Origin: Bradysia coprophila
Taxonomy: Eukaryota; Arthropoda; Insecta; Diptera; Sciaridae
Length of the DNA stretch: 64,000 nucleotides
Assembly (NCBI RefSeq): GCF_014529535.1
Contig: NW_023503376.1
Span: 744,001 to 808,000, forward strand
Direction: 5' to 3'
Shown here: positions 45,430 to 58,037 of the stretch, one piece after another
How positions within the stretch are numbered: position 1 is the first letter of the stretch
Layout of the letters: each line of letters begins with the position of its first letter
Translations under genes and position numbers: made by a program
Notes under the pieces: generated by a model
Database searches by the model: none
What the model was told of the DNA's origin: nothing
Seen by the model: only the letters and a program-made list of their open reading frames with translations

Positions 45430-46657
45430 CATAGCTAACGCCGACCCGTACGAAACACCTATTCGTATCAAAAGCCTTTAATGTGAAACTCTTCATTTCT
45501 CTTACTTCATTTTCTTCTCTGCTGAAAAACTATTCTCCCTTTAAAATCACTTACATTATCCACTCTTTGCCTTGTTATCATATACAACTAAATTGCCGGA
45601 GGCAATATAGACAGCCCCGTACGAAGTCAAATTTCATAAATTCCTATTTAAACAGCTATATACCGCTATATTTACCTATATTTCACTGTAAATAAACATT
45701 ACACAGATGAATATGCTATTATATAGCTCTATATGCCTGTATATAGCTCAATATAGCTGTATATAGGTATATATAGATGTCCGTATATGGAATCCCTGAA
45801 ACCCCACACACATAACAAATTATTTCCATGTTAACAGAAACTCTCTAAGTATCATTTTTCCCAAGATATTTCTATTTTACTAAAATCCAATATGGCCGCC
45901 AGCAGCCATTTTGTTAGGAGACCGGAAATAGTACCGACGCTTTACATTCGTTAATACCTTTCAAACAAAAAAAATTCATGAAATTCGGTCAAAATTTACT
46001 CGAGATATTGTCAAAATACACCACGTTCACTGTACTTCCGAGTAGCCAGATAAGAGCTCACTCCAAGAGACCTAGCTCACGCTCCGGAGAACATAATTTC
46101 ATTAAAAAAAATTTCCCTGATTGGTACGGTCAATACCTATCTAATAAAGCTAAAACAGACGAAATATGTTCAAATGTGGCCGACCTACAAGCAAAAACTG
46201 CTTGCCGCCCTGTGCCTGTTCCACACCAAGGGGTCTAACTCACGAGTCGGTCATCCGATTGCCATAAACTTTTTTTTTGTCGATCGGTATTGTAAATACC
46301 TTTTATTTGACGTATCACTTACAAGTTTAACGTTTAAATGTCCGGAGATATCTTCGAAAAACCGTAAAGCACTTATTGGGCCACAGCTCGGGAGGGGTCG
46401 ATCCAAAATCACTCATCTTCGAACTTAGCCTGTCTTTTGACATTACCAAACGGGGAAAAAAAAGAATTTTCAAAATCGGATGCGTTTTACTCAAGTTATC
46501 GTGCAGACAGACAGACGGACAGACGGACATTTTTTTTCGCGGATTTGGCATCTCTAGACAACCACAATAGGTTTCCTCTTACTCAGGGAGTCCAATTCGA
46601 CGTGTTACAAACGTATGCGTAAACCTATAAGACCCCAGTACTTCGATTGTAAGACCA
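45430..46657 (-). mobile_element. DINE-1-like element, copy B (inverse of 556-1791)
   Basis: Near-identical to copy A across its length, in the opposite orientation, and about 40 bp longer at the 5' end (...CGAAGTACTGGGGTCTTATAGG in element orientation). The GTCY array is shorter (about 25 bp against 72 bp). High identity suggests recent activity. Confidence 0.65.
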
Positions 46658-47166
46658 ATGCCTAGCTGATATAAGTAACTCTCTACATGCTGGATTGGTG
46701 GAGTGTTATAAGGAAATTCTTTTACATAAGCCCACTTAAAACAGGGTAAAAGAAGCAACAGTATCAACATTAGTGACATGCTTGCTGTCCTCAAAGGGAT
46801 AAGTGTTAAAACACAAACGTGAAAATCTCAGCAGTCAATAACGGCAATGCCATTGTCATGATTTTTAACGTTTTGTTTTTGCGTAACTGTTTGGACTTCC
46901 CTTTTCTTAATTTGGTGGTGACTGAATACTAAATAGATACTAAAATGAGGGCTATCCACGAGAACCCCTTAAAACAACACCACAGGTAATTGAATTGATC
47001 ATTAATCTGGACATTTATAATTTCTATTCGACAATGTCTTTTAGCGCCACTGCCATTCATTTTAACGAAAAATCAATATTGTTAACAAATCGAAGACGTG
47101 TAGGATATAGGATATGCCTTTACCGTGACACCATTTTCAATAAAAAATTGATTTAAATTTCCTCAG
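46658..47166. other. 5' region of the first P-like gene, first exon unresolved
   Basis: The first coding exon of the downstream gene must lie in or beyond this stretch. A candidate (ATG at 46945, donor at 46986) ends in the wrong phase for the exon at 47167 and is not accepted. Confidence 0.4.
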
Positions 47167-50100
47167 ATATTTACTGGAAAAAATATTAAGATCTTGGCGC
47201 TGACTATAGTATGGTTAACTGCAACCGTTATTTTCATTGTCAAACCGGAACATCACTTAACATATCGCTATTTACACATACCGCCACAATTCAACAAAAG
47301 TAAGTTTCTCGATAAATTATCAAGCTTAGAAAAGCTCTCTATCGTAAAAAAAGAGTGGCAAATGTGCATACACGGGATATCGTATCAAATTTGTGTCGTT
47401 GCTTTTAAAGAGCTTCCGAAAGCTTTTAACTTCTTTTGTGATGCAATGAAATATTTCACTTATCCAATGGAATCCAAAAGAAGCTCAAAGCTTTTGAAAG
47501 CTTTCCCAAGGGACACAAACATTACGACAAGGTGTTTTAGCTTAACACGGCTGTGCAGATGCTGTTAGTAATTAAAACTGTTTCGTTTAGCCGTCAGCAT
47601 CGAAGAAAGTTCAGACAACACTCGCTTAGACGTTCACTTAAAGGGAGCTTTTTCAAAAGCATCTACGGCATCGACACTAACATTGTACGCTGTCGTTAAT
47701 AACGGAACAAAGGTGATTTGCATCTTACAGGCTATTTCTACCCGAATTCAATTTGAATGTTTTTATTAAGCGTGTGTCGGAATACCTAAGCTTTTCACTA
47801 GTCGACGCAAGTGTCTTTGAAACTACGGATCCCACGCATATATCCGAAGTAATAACATTGTCAGAAAGCTTATCGGCGAATGAAAGGGCCGATCTCAAAT
47901 TATCTCTAAGCTCAAATTGTAACGCTACTTTTACGTTGGCATTGGCATACGCAACTAAACCGATGAGCGTTGAGGCAGGTATTACTCCCAGGCCACTTAT
48001 TTCGAAATTTTAAAGTCCAAAACAAATCCATGAACTCTACGAGACAGGTATTGGTATTGGTGCCGCTGTACTTCTGGGATTGTACATTCTAATAATATCC
48101 GAAGTTGTTGATCGAACATTTGCATCTCTGATTGTCAGCACTTTGTCGGTTGCAGCGCTAGCACTTTTTAACGAACGACCAGACCTTGAGGAGATTTTGT
48201 CGTGGGTTGATATGGACACATTGATGTTACTGTTTGGAATGATGATTTTAGTGGCCATTACTTCAGAAACTGGATTTTTCGATTACATGGCTGTCTTTGT
48301 GTTCAAGGTAGGCTTTCTGCCAAGACCAGTGCCCCCCATTTTCACTCGATTTATTTTTATTAGAAAACGAAAGGAAGAACCTGGCCTCTAATTTGCAGTC
48401 TAAGCATAGTGTCTATGGTATCAGCACTAGTACTGGACAGTGTGTCCACTGTTTTACTCATGACTCCAGGTTACAACGTTCAATTATGTTTGAAATGAAT
48501 TGAATTAATCGAAATACGAATTTTTAAAGTGATCATCAGACTATGCGAAGTGACCAATTTGGATCCTGTACAAGTTCTCACAATAATGATTTTAGCGGTT
48601 AACATTGGCAGTACGGCATCACCGGTGGGCAATCCACCGAATGTGATGATCATCAACCATGCATTCATCAAAGAATCAGTAATTCATTCTTACTCACACT
48701 TCCCATAAATCCACGAGAATGACAGTCATCTCTTCATCGTTTCAGGGAATCGGCTTTCTGGACTTCGTTCTCCACATATTGCCCGGCGTATTGATACTAA
48801 CCGTTCAGTCATTTATGCACCTTCGGTATTTTACATTCAGACAAATGGCAACCCTACAAAATGCCGAACCGCTTGAAGTGTCGACTATTAAGCATGAACT
48901 GAAAATGTGGCGAAATACCGAACGTTCGATATCAGCCATATCAAAGTTTGACGACATCAGTCGAAGTGTTATTCAGAGCAGAGTGCTGCTGTTGAATGAA
49001 GCGCTCGAACGTGAATTACAGAACAGTCACGAGGGCACCGAACTGAGAAACGTTTCATACTATTTATCAGGTCATGCTCGAGCCCGTGCATTAGAAAGTA
49101 GAGTCTTTGATCCGAAAGACAATGGGGAAACGATGGACGAGGATGATGCACTTGAGCAGCTCACTCGTCGTCTTGAAGAACTGGTAAGTAAAGGGATATT
49201 ATATTCGACCGATAAATTAATTCAATACTACCGATAAAAAGTAATAAATGACCGATAAATATGGTACCGATAGAAAATGATAAATGATCGATAGGAAATC
49301 CACAAGTACCGATAAAAATACTCAAAACTACCGATAATTTTTTACCGATAAAAAGTACTAAAATACCGATAAGTTGGGAACTTTATCGATCGTTAATCAC
49401 ATTTTATCGGTAATCTATTATTTTTTATCGATCATTCATTATATTCTATCGGTAGTTCAATATATTCCATCGGTAATTTATTATTTGTTATCGGTACTTC
49501 CGTTTTTTCCATCTCAATAAAATATATTCGAGCCAGAAAATAATGTACTTTTACGGCTCTGGATTATTATAGCCAAGAAGAAATATAAAAAAAACAGAAA
49601 AATCGCGATCCCACAATAATAGAGAATTATTATCCCCATCTATAATTTTGAAATAACATTGAGATTGGAAGTAAGCAAGTCATGTTTGACCCTTCTTATA
49701 ATAGACAAAATTTTAATTATTAGAGTTCGGCCCTAAACAACCATATACCCTACGGAGATCATTATAAGTAGGGTACATGTTTGCGCTGAAATACATCAAC
49801 TGATTTATAAATAACTCGAATCAGTGAACATATTGCAGTGACAAAAGTTAGGATTTTGGACCAAAACAGCGATAGATCCTACAGGGGTGATCTACTTATA
49901 CTGACACGCATCTACTGATACATAAATGACACAGATCGCACAATATTTACTGGACTTATCACAGTGACAAAATTTTCATTTTTTGGAGTTTTGGACCAAA
50001 ACCTTTTTTTCTCTCATTTCTCAGGGATAGATGCTACAGGGGTGAATATCAATAGGGTTCGTATTTGTGCCAAAGCTCGTCTGATGACGTATAAATCACC

Positions 50101-52461
50101 AAGATCGGACGACATCTAGTCGACTTATCGCAGTGACAAAAATTCCATGTTCACAGGCTTGGACCAAAGCCTTTTTTCTCTCCTTTCTCAGGGATAGATG
50201 CTACAGGGATGAATATCAATAGGGTTCGTTTTTGTGCCAACGCGCCTCTACTGATACATAAATCAAGAAGATCGGACGACATAGGTGTGTAGACCAAAAA
50301 TAGAGGTGTTATCGAAGAAGCATCGGCGAGGAAAACCATTTAACGGCGTGAAAAAGTATCTTTGACTTTTAGTCAAGGGATTTGTCCCGATTTCCCTCAA
50401 ATTTATACAAATTTATCTGATTTTCCACGAATCTTCCCAATTTTCCTCATTTTCTGCATTTCCACGAATTTCCCTGATTTTCCACAAATTTCCCTAATTT
50501 TCCACAAATTTCCCTAATTTTCCACGAATTTTCCACAAATTTTCCAGATTTACCACAAATTACCGTCATTTTCCTGATTTTCCACTAATTTTCCTAACTT
50601 TTTCTGATTTCACACAAATTTCCACGAATTTTCCAGAATTTCCATACCTACCAACTTATGACTTATAACTTAATCGTAGCTCTTTCGAATTGACTTCGTC
50701 ACACTAGAGCTACACAGATGTTTTTTGTATTTATAATCGCATTTAAACTGAAATAAATGAAATGAACTTTGACTTATACCTATGATTTCGTACGTAGTCG
50801 ACTTATAACTTACGACTTATGACCATCTGACTTATAACTTATAAAATCAGATTTATGAGTGAGATAAGTCACTTGCGCAATCCTTCTAGCAATATATAAA
50901 AGGCCGTTGAAAATTATAGACTGGGAGCCTCACCATCACCACACTATTACCACATTCGTATCATTCCTCTATTATTGTGGGATCGTGACCTTTCTGTTTT
51001 TTTTTGTTAATATTTCTTCTTGGCTGTAAGAGCCGTAAGAGTATATTATTGTCTGGCTCAAATATTTTTTTTATTGAGATGGTTTTATTTCGAGCCGAAT
51101 ATTTCGATGAATATTTCCCATAAACAAAAAAAAATCCCGGCGAGACAGAACGGTATTTGGTCATTAAGAATAATAAACTACCGGTAGAAAAAACGGAAGT
51201 ACCGATAAAAAGTAATAAATTACCGATAGAATATATTGAACCACCGATAGAATATAATGAATGATCGATAGAAAATAATAGATTACCGATAAAGAGTGAT
51301 TAACGATCGATAAAGATCCCAACTTACCGGTATTTTATCACTTTTTATCGGTAAAAAATTATCGGTAGTTTTGAATATTTTTATCGGTACTTGTGGATTT
51401 CCTATCGATCATTTATTATTTTCTATCGCTACCATATTTATCGGTCATTTATTACTTTTTATCGGTAGTTTTGAATTAATTTATCGGTCGTTTATTAGTA
51501 TCCGTAAGTAAATTGGGCTAACCGATCATTCGAAAATTACTCGTTTTCTTAGTACCCCATCAAAAACAGAGAGCTTTTGATTCAATGTGGTATTGCATTC
51601 TTCGTCGTCATCTGCTTTTTCTTTCTGCACGCTGTTCCATACTTTGAAAATCTGTCTTTAGGTATCTTATAACGTTTCGACGATATCATCAGGAAACTAA
51701 TCAACCCTTCTCACCGTAGGATGGGCTTCATTGCTAGGTGTGTGCTTACTACTTATAATTTCAAACAACAACGACGATTTCAAAACATCTCTCCTGATGG
51801 TCGAATGGTCGTCGTTGTTATTTTTCGCTACCTTGTACGTGTTGATGGAAAGTCTGACGAAAATTGGCCTCATTCAATTCGTTGGAAATCAAATGTCGAA
51901 ATTAGTGGAAATGGCCTCTACTGACAGCAGACACACAGCAGCCGTTCTATTGGTGTTATGGGTAATTCATTCTTTGCTATAATTCTTTACGGTGTGTGAC
52001 CAAAACTGGTACTTTGTTAGGTGTCCACAATTATCTCGGCATTTCTTGACAACATTCCACTCACATCAATGATGACGAAAGTCGTTGCAACCTTATCTAC
52101 GTCACTAAACTTACCACCAGGTCCAATGGTTTGGGCACTTGCGTTTGGATGTGGAATCGGAGGTAAGGTTCCACTAAGTTGCCAACGAATTTTCTCAGCT
52201 GACATGCGATGATAACATTTAGGAAACGGAACTCTAATTGCTTCATCATCAAATCTGGTGTGTATCGGAGTAGCCGAACAGCACGGTTACAAGTTTAGCT
52301 TCCTGAACTTTATGAAGTGAGAGAATGTTGTCGCTGTTTTGCTATGCCTAACTAAATTTCAATTTGACCTTTACAGAATTGGATTACCCCTGTTGCTTAC
52401 GAATGGCCTAGTGGTTTCGCTTTATTTATATTTGCATGTGTTATTGGAATGGTACAATTAA
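47167..52461 (+). CDS. P protein (OCA2/hoepel)-like transporter, paralogue 1, N-terminus missing
   Basis: Twelve exons with agreeing phases: 47167-47299, 47591-47712, 47771-47978, 48048-48307, 48364-48469, 48530-48678, 48746-49183, 51553-51661, 51720-51961, 52021-52162, 52223-52316, 52377-52461; 695 residues. TM1 is in the first exon, then an extracytoplasmic domain, then the paired transporter halves ([33 protein letters not shown]). P proteins are organelle anion/cation transporters of the ion transporter superfamily, linked to pigment granules. Two signature sites of half 1 are changed (L-D-S-V-S-T for L-D-N-V-T-T; V-G-N-P-P-N for V-G-D-P-P-N). Intron 7 holds a 2.3 kb foldback. It converges on paralogue 2. 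Confidence 0.85.
50385..50645. repeat. Minisatellite of TTTCCACAAATTTCCCTAAT units
   Basis: About a dozen degenerate units of 19-22 bp inside the foldback; non-coding. Confidence 0.8.
50690..50775 (+). pseudogene. Possible non-LTR retrotransposon 3' tail
   Basis: 'actgaaataaatgaaatgaa' after a short UTR-like stretch resembles the tail of the retrotransposon end at 29471-29498. No coding part remains. Confidence 0.3.
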
Positions 52462-52919
52462 AATTATCGAACTTACCGTCTTTCCTTTCGTCATTCACCT
52501 GAGTTTCCTATGGAATTTCTATCAAAATTGAGCTATCACTGAGCTTGAATCTTATGAAAGTTGCCAGTTGGACTACAGGTCGGTCGACGATTCATTTAAA
52601 CTCTCTTTCAGGCCAATCTACTGGCTTTACCTGTTACAGACGGCAAGCATTTGACCAGAATTATTATCGCGTCTATTACTTCCATCGATCAAAATATTTT
52701 AGTAATCGGTTTATTTCAAATCTTGTACTTCAATTGTTTTAACATGCATTTTACTATATAAATGACCCTATTACCCAGAGCTTGTCATTATTTTTGTCAT
52801 CGTTATTGACAACAGATGAATAGACGTATGTAACCAGTTAAGAGTGGTTTTACATATATCACAACGTCGTTGTGTAAACTATTGCACGAATGATCTTCCA
52901 ATACAAGCTTTTTGTATTT
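52462..52919. other. 3' flank of P-like gene 1
   Basis: No gene. An ORF at 52545-52742 lacks support. Confidence 0.4.
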
Positions 52920-53302
52920 TTAGCCCTGTACGAAGTACTGAGGTCTTATAGGTTTACGCATACGTCTGTAACACGGCGAATTGGAGTCTCTCAGTAAGGA
53001 GAATTGCCCTGGGACACCTATTGTGATTTTTCCTGTTAAATCAGCGGAAAAAAAGGTCTGTCTGTGGCTTCTCTAACTTCCACTTTTCCATGGGACCTAT
53101 AAATCCTTTAGGGTTTCTCGAAGGTATCTCCGTACAATTTAATGCTACACTTGTAGGTCAGCCAAATTTGAACGGATTACTAGATAGGTATTGACTGTAC
53201 CAATCAGGGAATTTTTTTTTAGTGAAATTTGGTCCACCGGAGCGTGAGCTATGTCCCTTGGAGTGAGCTCATATTCGGCCGTACAGTGAAGATGATGCTT
53301 TT
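52920..53302 (+). mobile_element. DINE-1-like element, 5' fragment
   Basis: Starts AGCCCTGTACGAAGTACTGAGG, supplying the 5' end missing from copy A (556-1791), with a vestigial GTCTGTCTG array. It is cut at about 53302 by the next element. Confidence 0.6.
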
Positions 53303-54632
53303 TAGCCCCGTACGAAGTACAAAGGGGCTTATAGGATTACGATGCCGTGTGTAATTGATGGAATTCGAAGCAGACGGTAAGGGCAAAGTGTTTGCCTATG
53401 TTCATAAATGACGAATCTGCAATAAAAATTTTGTCTGTCCGTATGTCCGTCTGTTCGTCTGTCCGTCTGTTCGTCTGTCCGTCTGTTCGTCTGTCCGTCT
53501 GTCACGTCGATATCTTGAGTAAATCAAATCCGATTTCAAAAATTTTTTTTCCCCTGAAAGATAGTCGAAATAGTGAGGCTAAGTTCGAAGATGGGCATAT
53601 GCGGGTCGGCCCTTCGTGAGGTAGGGCCACCTAAGTGATTTAAGGTCTTTTGGTGATATTTATGGCAAAATAAACGATGGAAATGTAAATGATAGGTATT
53701 GTCAATACCAATCCAGGAAAAAAAAGTTTTTTAAAATCGGGTGAGTGGACCGTGAGTTAGGGCCTTAGAAGTGAAATGCTACTAGGGCCCTATGTGTATT
53801 TTACATAGAACTCGAGTAAATTTCATTCGTTTTTCGTAATTTTTGTTTGATTTGGAAGGTAATCGAATGCCGAATAGAATGTTGTTGAAAAAAAATTAAA
53901 TTTGGGTCCTTGGCCTAAGGCCGCTACTAGGGCCCTATGTGTATTTCACATATAACTCGAGCAAATTTCATCCGTTTTTCGTAATTTTTGTTTCATTTGG
54001 AAGGTAATCAAAGGCCGAATAGAATGTTGTTGAAAAAAAATTAAATTTGGGTCCTTGGACTAAGGCCACTACTAGGGCCCTATGTGTATTTTACATATAA
54101 CTCGAGCAAATTTCATCCGTTTTTCGTAATTTTTGTTTCATTTGGGAGGTAATCAAAGGCCGAATAGAATGTAGTTGAAAAAAAAAATTAAATTTGGGTC
54201 CTCGGACTGAGGCCGATACTAGGGCCCTATGTGTATTTTACATATAACTCGAGCAAATTTCATCCGTTTTTCGTAATTTTTGTTTCATTTGGAAGGTAAT
54301 CAAAGGCCGAATAGAATGTAGTTGAAAAAATTTTAAATTTGGGTCCTCGGACTGAGGCCGATACTAGGCCCTTCAAAAATTAAAATTTTAGGGCGATTTG
54401 AAATTTTTGTTTCATTTGAAAGGAACGTCGTACGGGGCTTCGTAATTGCGCTATGCGCAATTTGTAAGATGTACACATTACATAATAATTTTACTTCAAC
54501 TACATTAACCGGCGCAATAGGCTTACGGTCAAAGTAGGGTGACAGACGCACTAGGGTCACGTACGCAATAGATATACGGGTTTGTACGGGGCTCAGTCGC
54601 AGCAGACGCTCCGACTGTTCTGATGGCTCGTT
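53303..54632 (+). mobile_element. DINE-1-like element with 146-bp tandem core, copy with 4 units
   Basis: Same landmarks as 6169-8044: AGCCCCGTACGAAG start, (GTCY)n at 53433-53502 (longer here), tandem core 53780-54361 with units at 53780, 53925, 54070 and 54217, then CGTACGGGGCT, stem-loop and tail to ATGGCTCGTTT. Confidence 0.65.
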
Positions 54633-55620
54633 TTTTTTTTTGAAGCAAAAGAACAAAGTATTTCCTTTAAATTTTCTTTAATGGACTGGTATAATACTGA
54701 GACAATATCTCTACAAATTTTGTTTGAATTTTCCTTTCGCTTCTCGCCTTACAGAATTGCATATTTACATGTTATGGATTCTAAATTGTAAACAACTTCT
54801 TAGCCTAAACTTACAAATTTTTTTCTATTTTACTAAATTGTCCATAATGACAAAAAACTAATTTAGATTTTTAGTTAATATCCATTTTTCAATCAATGAA
54901 TTTTATAGAAATAATTTTGTGCAAGAAAGAAATTCTTATAGACTGGGTTCCAGTTGTGATTTTTTTCATTTTTAAATTAGTTAATTTGCTTTGATCCCAT
55001 TTTTCCGTATTTAAACTTAATTAATTTCAGCCAGGATTTCGGATGAATTTCGTCGTCCCGAAAAAAAATAATTTTCTTGTGCTGCGGTTAACCTTATTTT
55101 CTTCTCTCAATCTTATGACAATTCGGGTATGTAAATGACTATTTTCTTCCCGCTTATTTTGACAGCGGAGAAAATAGAACATTTCTCCACCGAAATGTTA
55201 CTTTTGATGTTTTTGTTTCGTGGAGAAAAACGGTTAATCACACCCTCGCACATATCGAAACATCGTGTTCACCTCTGGAAGAAAATGGGAAAATCCGTTA
55301 TGGCCGCAAAATTTCGCCGTTGCTGTAATTTCCTATTTCCTTCCCTCGGTAGAAAAATAAATATTTCACAACGCAGGCGACAGAATAGTCATTTTCGCCC
55401 TCCGGCTAAAAATTTTAAAGAATTTGTTGTCAAAACCGTTGTGTTTACCTCGGGAGAAAAAGCTGAAAATTGCCAACCCATCTAAATGCAATTTAGAACT
55501 TTTTTCCCCTAGGTGAATAAATAACTATTTTTTCGACTCTTTTTCCTCATTTTTATTTATTTTCACAAGGCTGACGAGAAAATACAGTCAATTTCTCACC
55601 ACAGCTGAAACTTCAGGAGA
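54633..55620. other. Intergenic, with 'ttttctcc...ggagaaaa' hairpin words
   Basis: No gene. From about 55080 short CTCC/GGAG palindromes in AT-rich DNA recur as at 9450-9500 and 58900-59340, probably one diffuse repeat family. The 116-codon frame at 55135-55485 lies inside it. Confidence 0.4.
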
Positions 55621-56400
55621 GGATTCTTTTGAAAAACAGCCTACCGAAATCGGACGCATGTTCTATTGGAATTTTTTATATGTGCTTAGAAAGGACTTCG
55701 ACGCTAGTGGCCAAAACCACTTTCAAAAAAATTCTTCGAAGTTTGTGTGGCTGGTCAAAGGTGAGCAAAAACCGAAAAGTTGCAATTTTCTTACAAAAAT
55801 TGCTCCAGTTACACGAGCCGTACAGGGTCGTGTGGGGTGTCATTAGAAAGGTAATCACATGTACTATTGAGCCGAATAGGGTCTTATTGGGTTTAAAATT
55901 CATCGACACTGAAATGTGTGCAGTTGAAGTTTTCAATCGAAGACTTACACTGTTCTTACTGAAATTTCTCGAGGTACACAAAATGTACATGGTCGTGTGG
56001 GGTATCATTTGAAAGGTAATTTTATGTGCTTTTGAGCCAAATAGAGACTAATGTTGGTTTGGATACATATGCGATGAAAAAGAAGTTGACATGTTTAAGT
56101 GTCTATATTTCATCATAGATGCATCCAAACCACATTAGTCTTTATTTGGCTCAAAAGCACATAAAATTACCTTTCTAATGACACCCCACACGACCCTGTA
56201 CGGCTCGTGTCCCTGGAACAATTTTTGTAAGAAAATTGCAATTTTTCGGTTTTTGCTCACCTTTGACCAGCCACACAAACTTCGAAGAATTTTTTTGAAA
56301 GTGGTTTTGGCTTCTAGGGTCGAAGTCCTTTCTAGGCACATATAAAAAATTCCAATAGAAAATGCGTCCGATTTCGGTAGGCTGTTTTTCAAAAGAATCC
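55621..56400. mobile_element. Foldback element, about 780 bp
   Basis: Arms of about 260 bp (GATTCTTTTGAAAAACAGCC... and inverse) plus an inner imperfect inverted pair ('accaacattagtc'-like near 56045/56125). The internal block 'gtgtggggtRtcattWgaaaggtaat' is repeated in direct orientation at 55831 and 55995. The 106-127 codon frames are mirror-image artefacts. Confidence 0.75.
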
Positions 56401-58037
56401 CTCGGAGCCTTTGTTGTGAAAAACGTTGACATTGAAAAAAAAATTGAAATTTCATTTTCTGACTTCCGTTGGTGAATAATAACTACTGTTTCTGTTATCT
56501 TTACGAGTATTGAATGATCAGACATCAATTGGCAAATTTGAACAGAAATATTGCTCTTGCTGCTAGGGGATCATTCAAAAATGATGTCACGCAAAAAACA
56601 TGAGACAAAAGATGCTTTTTGTGTTTCATGTGTGACATCATTGATGAATAACTTCTAGTGTGAATGCTGGGCAAGTACGCTTTATGTAAAGTTTTATTCG
56701 GAAATTGAAGACAATTAGTCGAAAATATTTGATGAGTCTGTGCTTTACCACAAGCTTTAGCGTTTCGTAATTCATAGTTCTCTAACATTCCACATGTATG
56801 ATGATGGGCTCAACATTCACAGGAAATGGCAAAAACTTTCTTCTAACATTGAACTAAGTTGAAAGGTGAAAATAATTGTTCCAAAAAAGGCGTCCCAAAT
56901 GGTGTATCAGTCTTTTCCTAACGGAACCGACATTTGCGCAATTTTTAGATTTTCGTCGATTTATTTGATTTTTTTTTTCATTCTAAAATTGTTGAACTTT
57001 TAAGCTAAATTATTTTACCCGCATAGCCGTTTCGTTCAAGCGTGACTGTCTCTTCAACCTGTCTGAACAATTAAATTTTAATTGAAGACAAATTTTATTC
57101 TGATGCTCTGCGACAAAAAAATGTGGCAAATTGATTACACTTTACGATAAGATGTGTGTAATGAATGGATATCATTTACGTTAAGGCACAATAAAATTTG
57201 TTGTCATTAAGGTGGTTTCATTATAATGCTTTTTTTATTACAGATTTTTCTCTAAATTCGTTTAATATGTAAATTCCATGACACCGGTTCACGAACAGTT
57301 TTTCCCCCATAAATTGAATATCATTCTGCTATTATACCTCTAAAATTCAACACCATCTCAATATGGTGCGAAACTTTATATATGCTTTAACACTTACAAC
57401 TAAAAATATAACAAAAATGAAATTGTAGAAATTGAATTACTTATCGTACAATTAAAGTGATGCAAACGCGCCTCGTTCGGTTATGATTTTCCTTTTTTGG
57501 GTGATGAAACGGAATTGATTTTATATAATAAAATTGTTCTATTGGAAAGGATATTACATTTCGTTTCTACAATTCACGGTGAAAAAGAAAACAACGAAAA
57601 TTGATCGATTTGAGTACACAGAAGAAATAAATATTTTCGTCAACACAAACAATATCGACAAAAAATTAAAAAAAAAAAAAAAAATTACTCGGACACTGTC
57701 ACTGCTTTGGGTAACATTTAATCGTAATTTTTTGTACGAAAAAATTCAACAAAAAATTTAGTTGAACACTGATCGCCACATCTTTTTTTTAAATTCAAAT
57801 TCTTTTTACCCTGATGCACCAAAATGTCCACCCAAAATAGTTCAACTGTCGATTTTACGTAATTCTATAAATTTATACAACTAATAATGGAATGTATTGC
57901 TAATTATTGTGTGTTGATTCTAGAACTTTTTTTTTGTTGCAATTTTGATTTTTCTTTTAGAATTTTTTTAACTAATTTTTTTACAAATTAAATTTAGTTG
58001 CGCCCTAAGTTCACTCCCTTAGAATGCGGCTAAACTG
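56401..58037. other. AT-rich 3' region of P-like gene 2, no other gene
   Basis: Poly-A and poly-T runs only, with no exon or repeat boundary recognised. Confidence 0.4.

Larger units (their letters stand above)
49193..51503. mobile_element. Foldback element inside intron 7 of P-like gene 1, 9-bp duplication at the splice donor
   Basis: Flanked by GTAAGTAAA (49184-49192 and 51504-51512). Terminal repeats (about 49193-49620 and 50973-51503) start GGATA...CGACCGATAAATTAATTCAA and are themselves made of TACCGATAAAAAGTAATAAA modules in both orientations, so each arm also folds on itself. The interior holds tandem 150-160 bp units (49850-50290), a TTTCCACAAATTTCC array (50385-50645) and a retrotransposon tail. 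Long arms built of tandem modules plus 9-bp duplications recall Drosophila FB elements; MULE-type is the alternative. Confidence 0.8.

Noticed and set aside
46945..46985. Candidate first exon of P-like gene 1 (ATG followed by a GTAATT donor)
   Set aside because: It ends in phase 2, whereas the exon at 47167 must begin in phase 0; joining them gives a stop codon.
47713..47730. 18-nt GT-AG intron in P-like gene 1
   Set aside because: Too short. A longer intron 47713-47770 gives the correct phase into the next exon.
55135..55485. 116-codon basic frame
   Set aside because: No domain, lies in a region of CTCC/GGAG hairpin repeats related to other non-coding parts of the window.
55629..56528. Frames of 106-127 codons on both strands
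   Set aside because: They lie in the arms of a foldback element and mirror one another.
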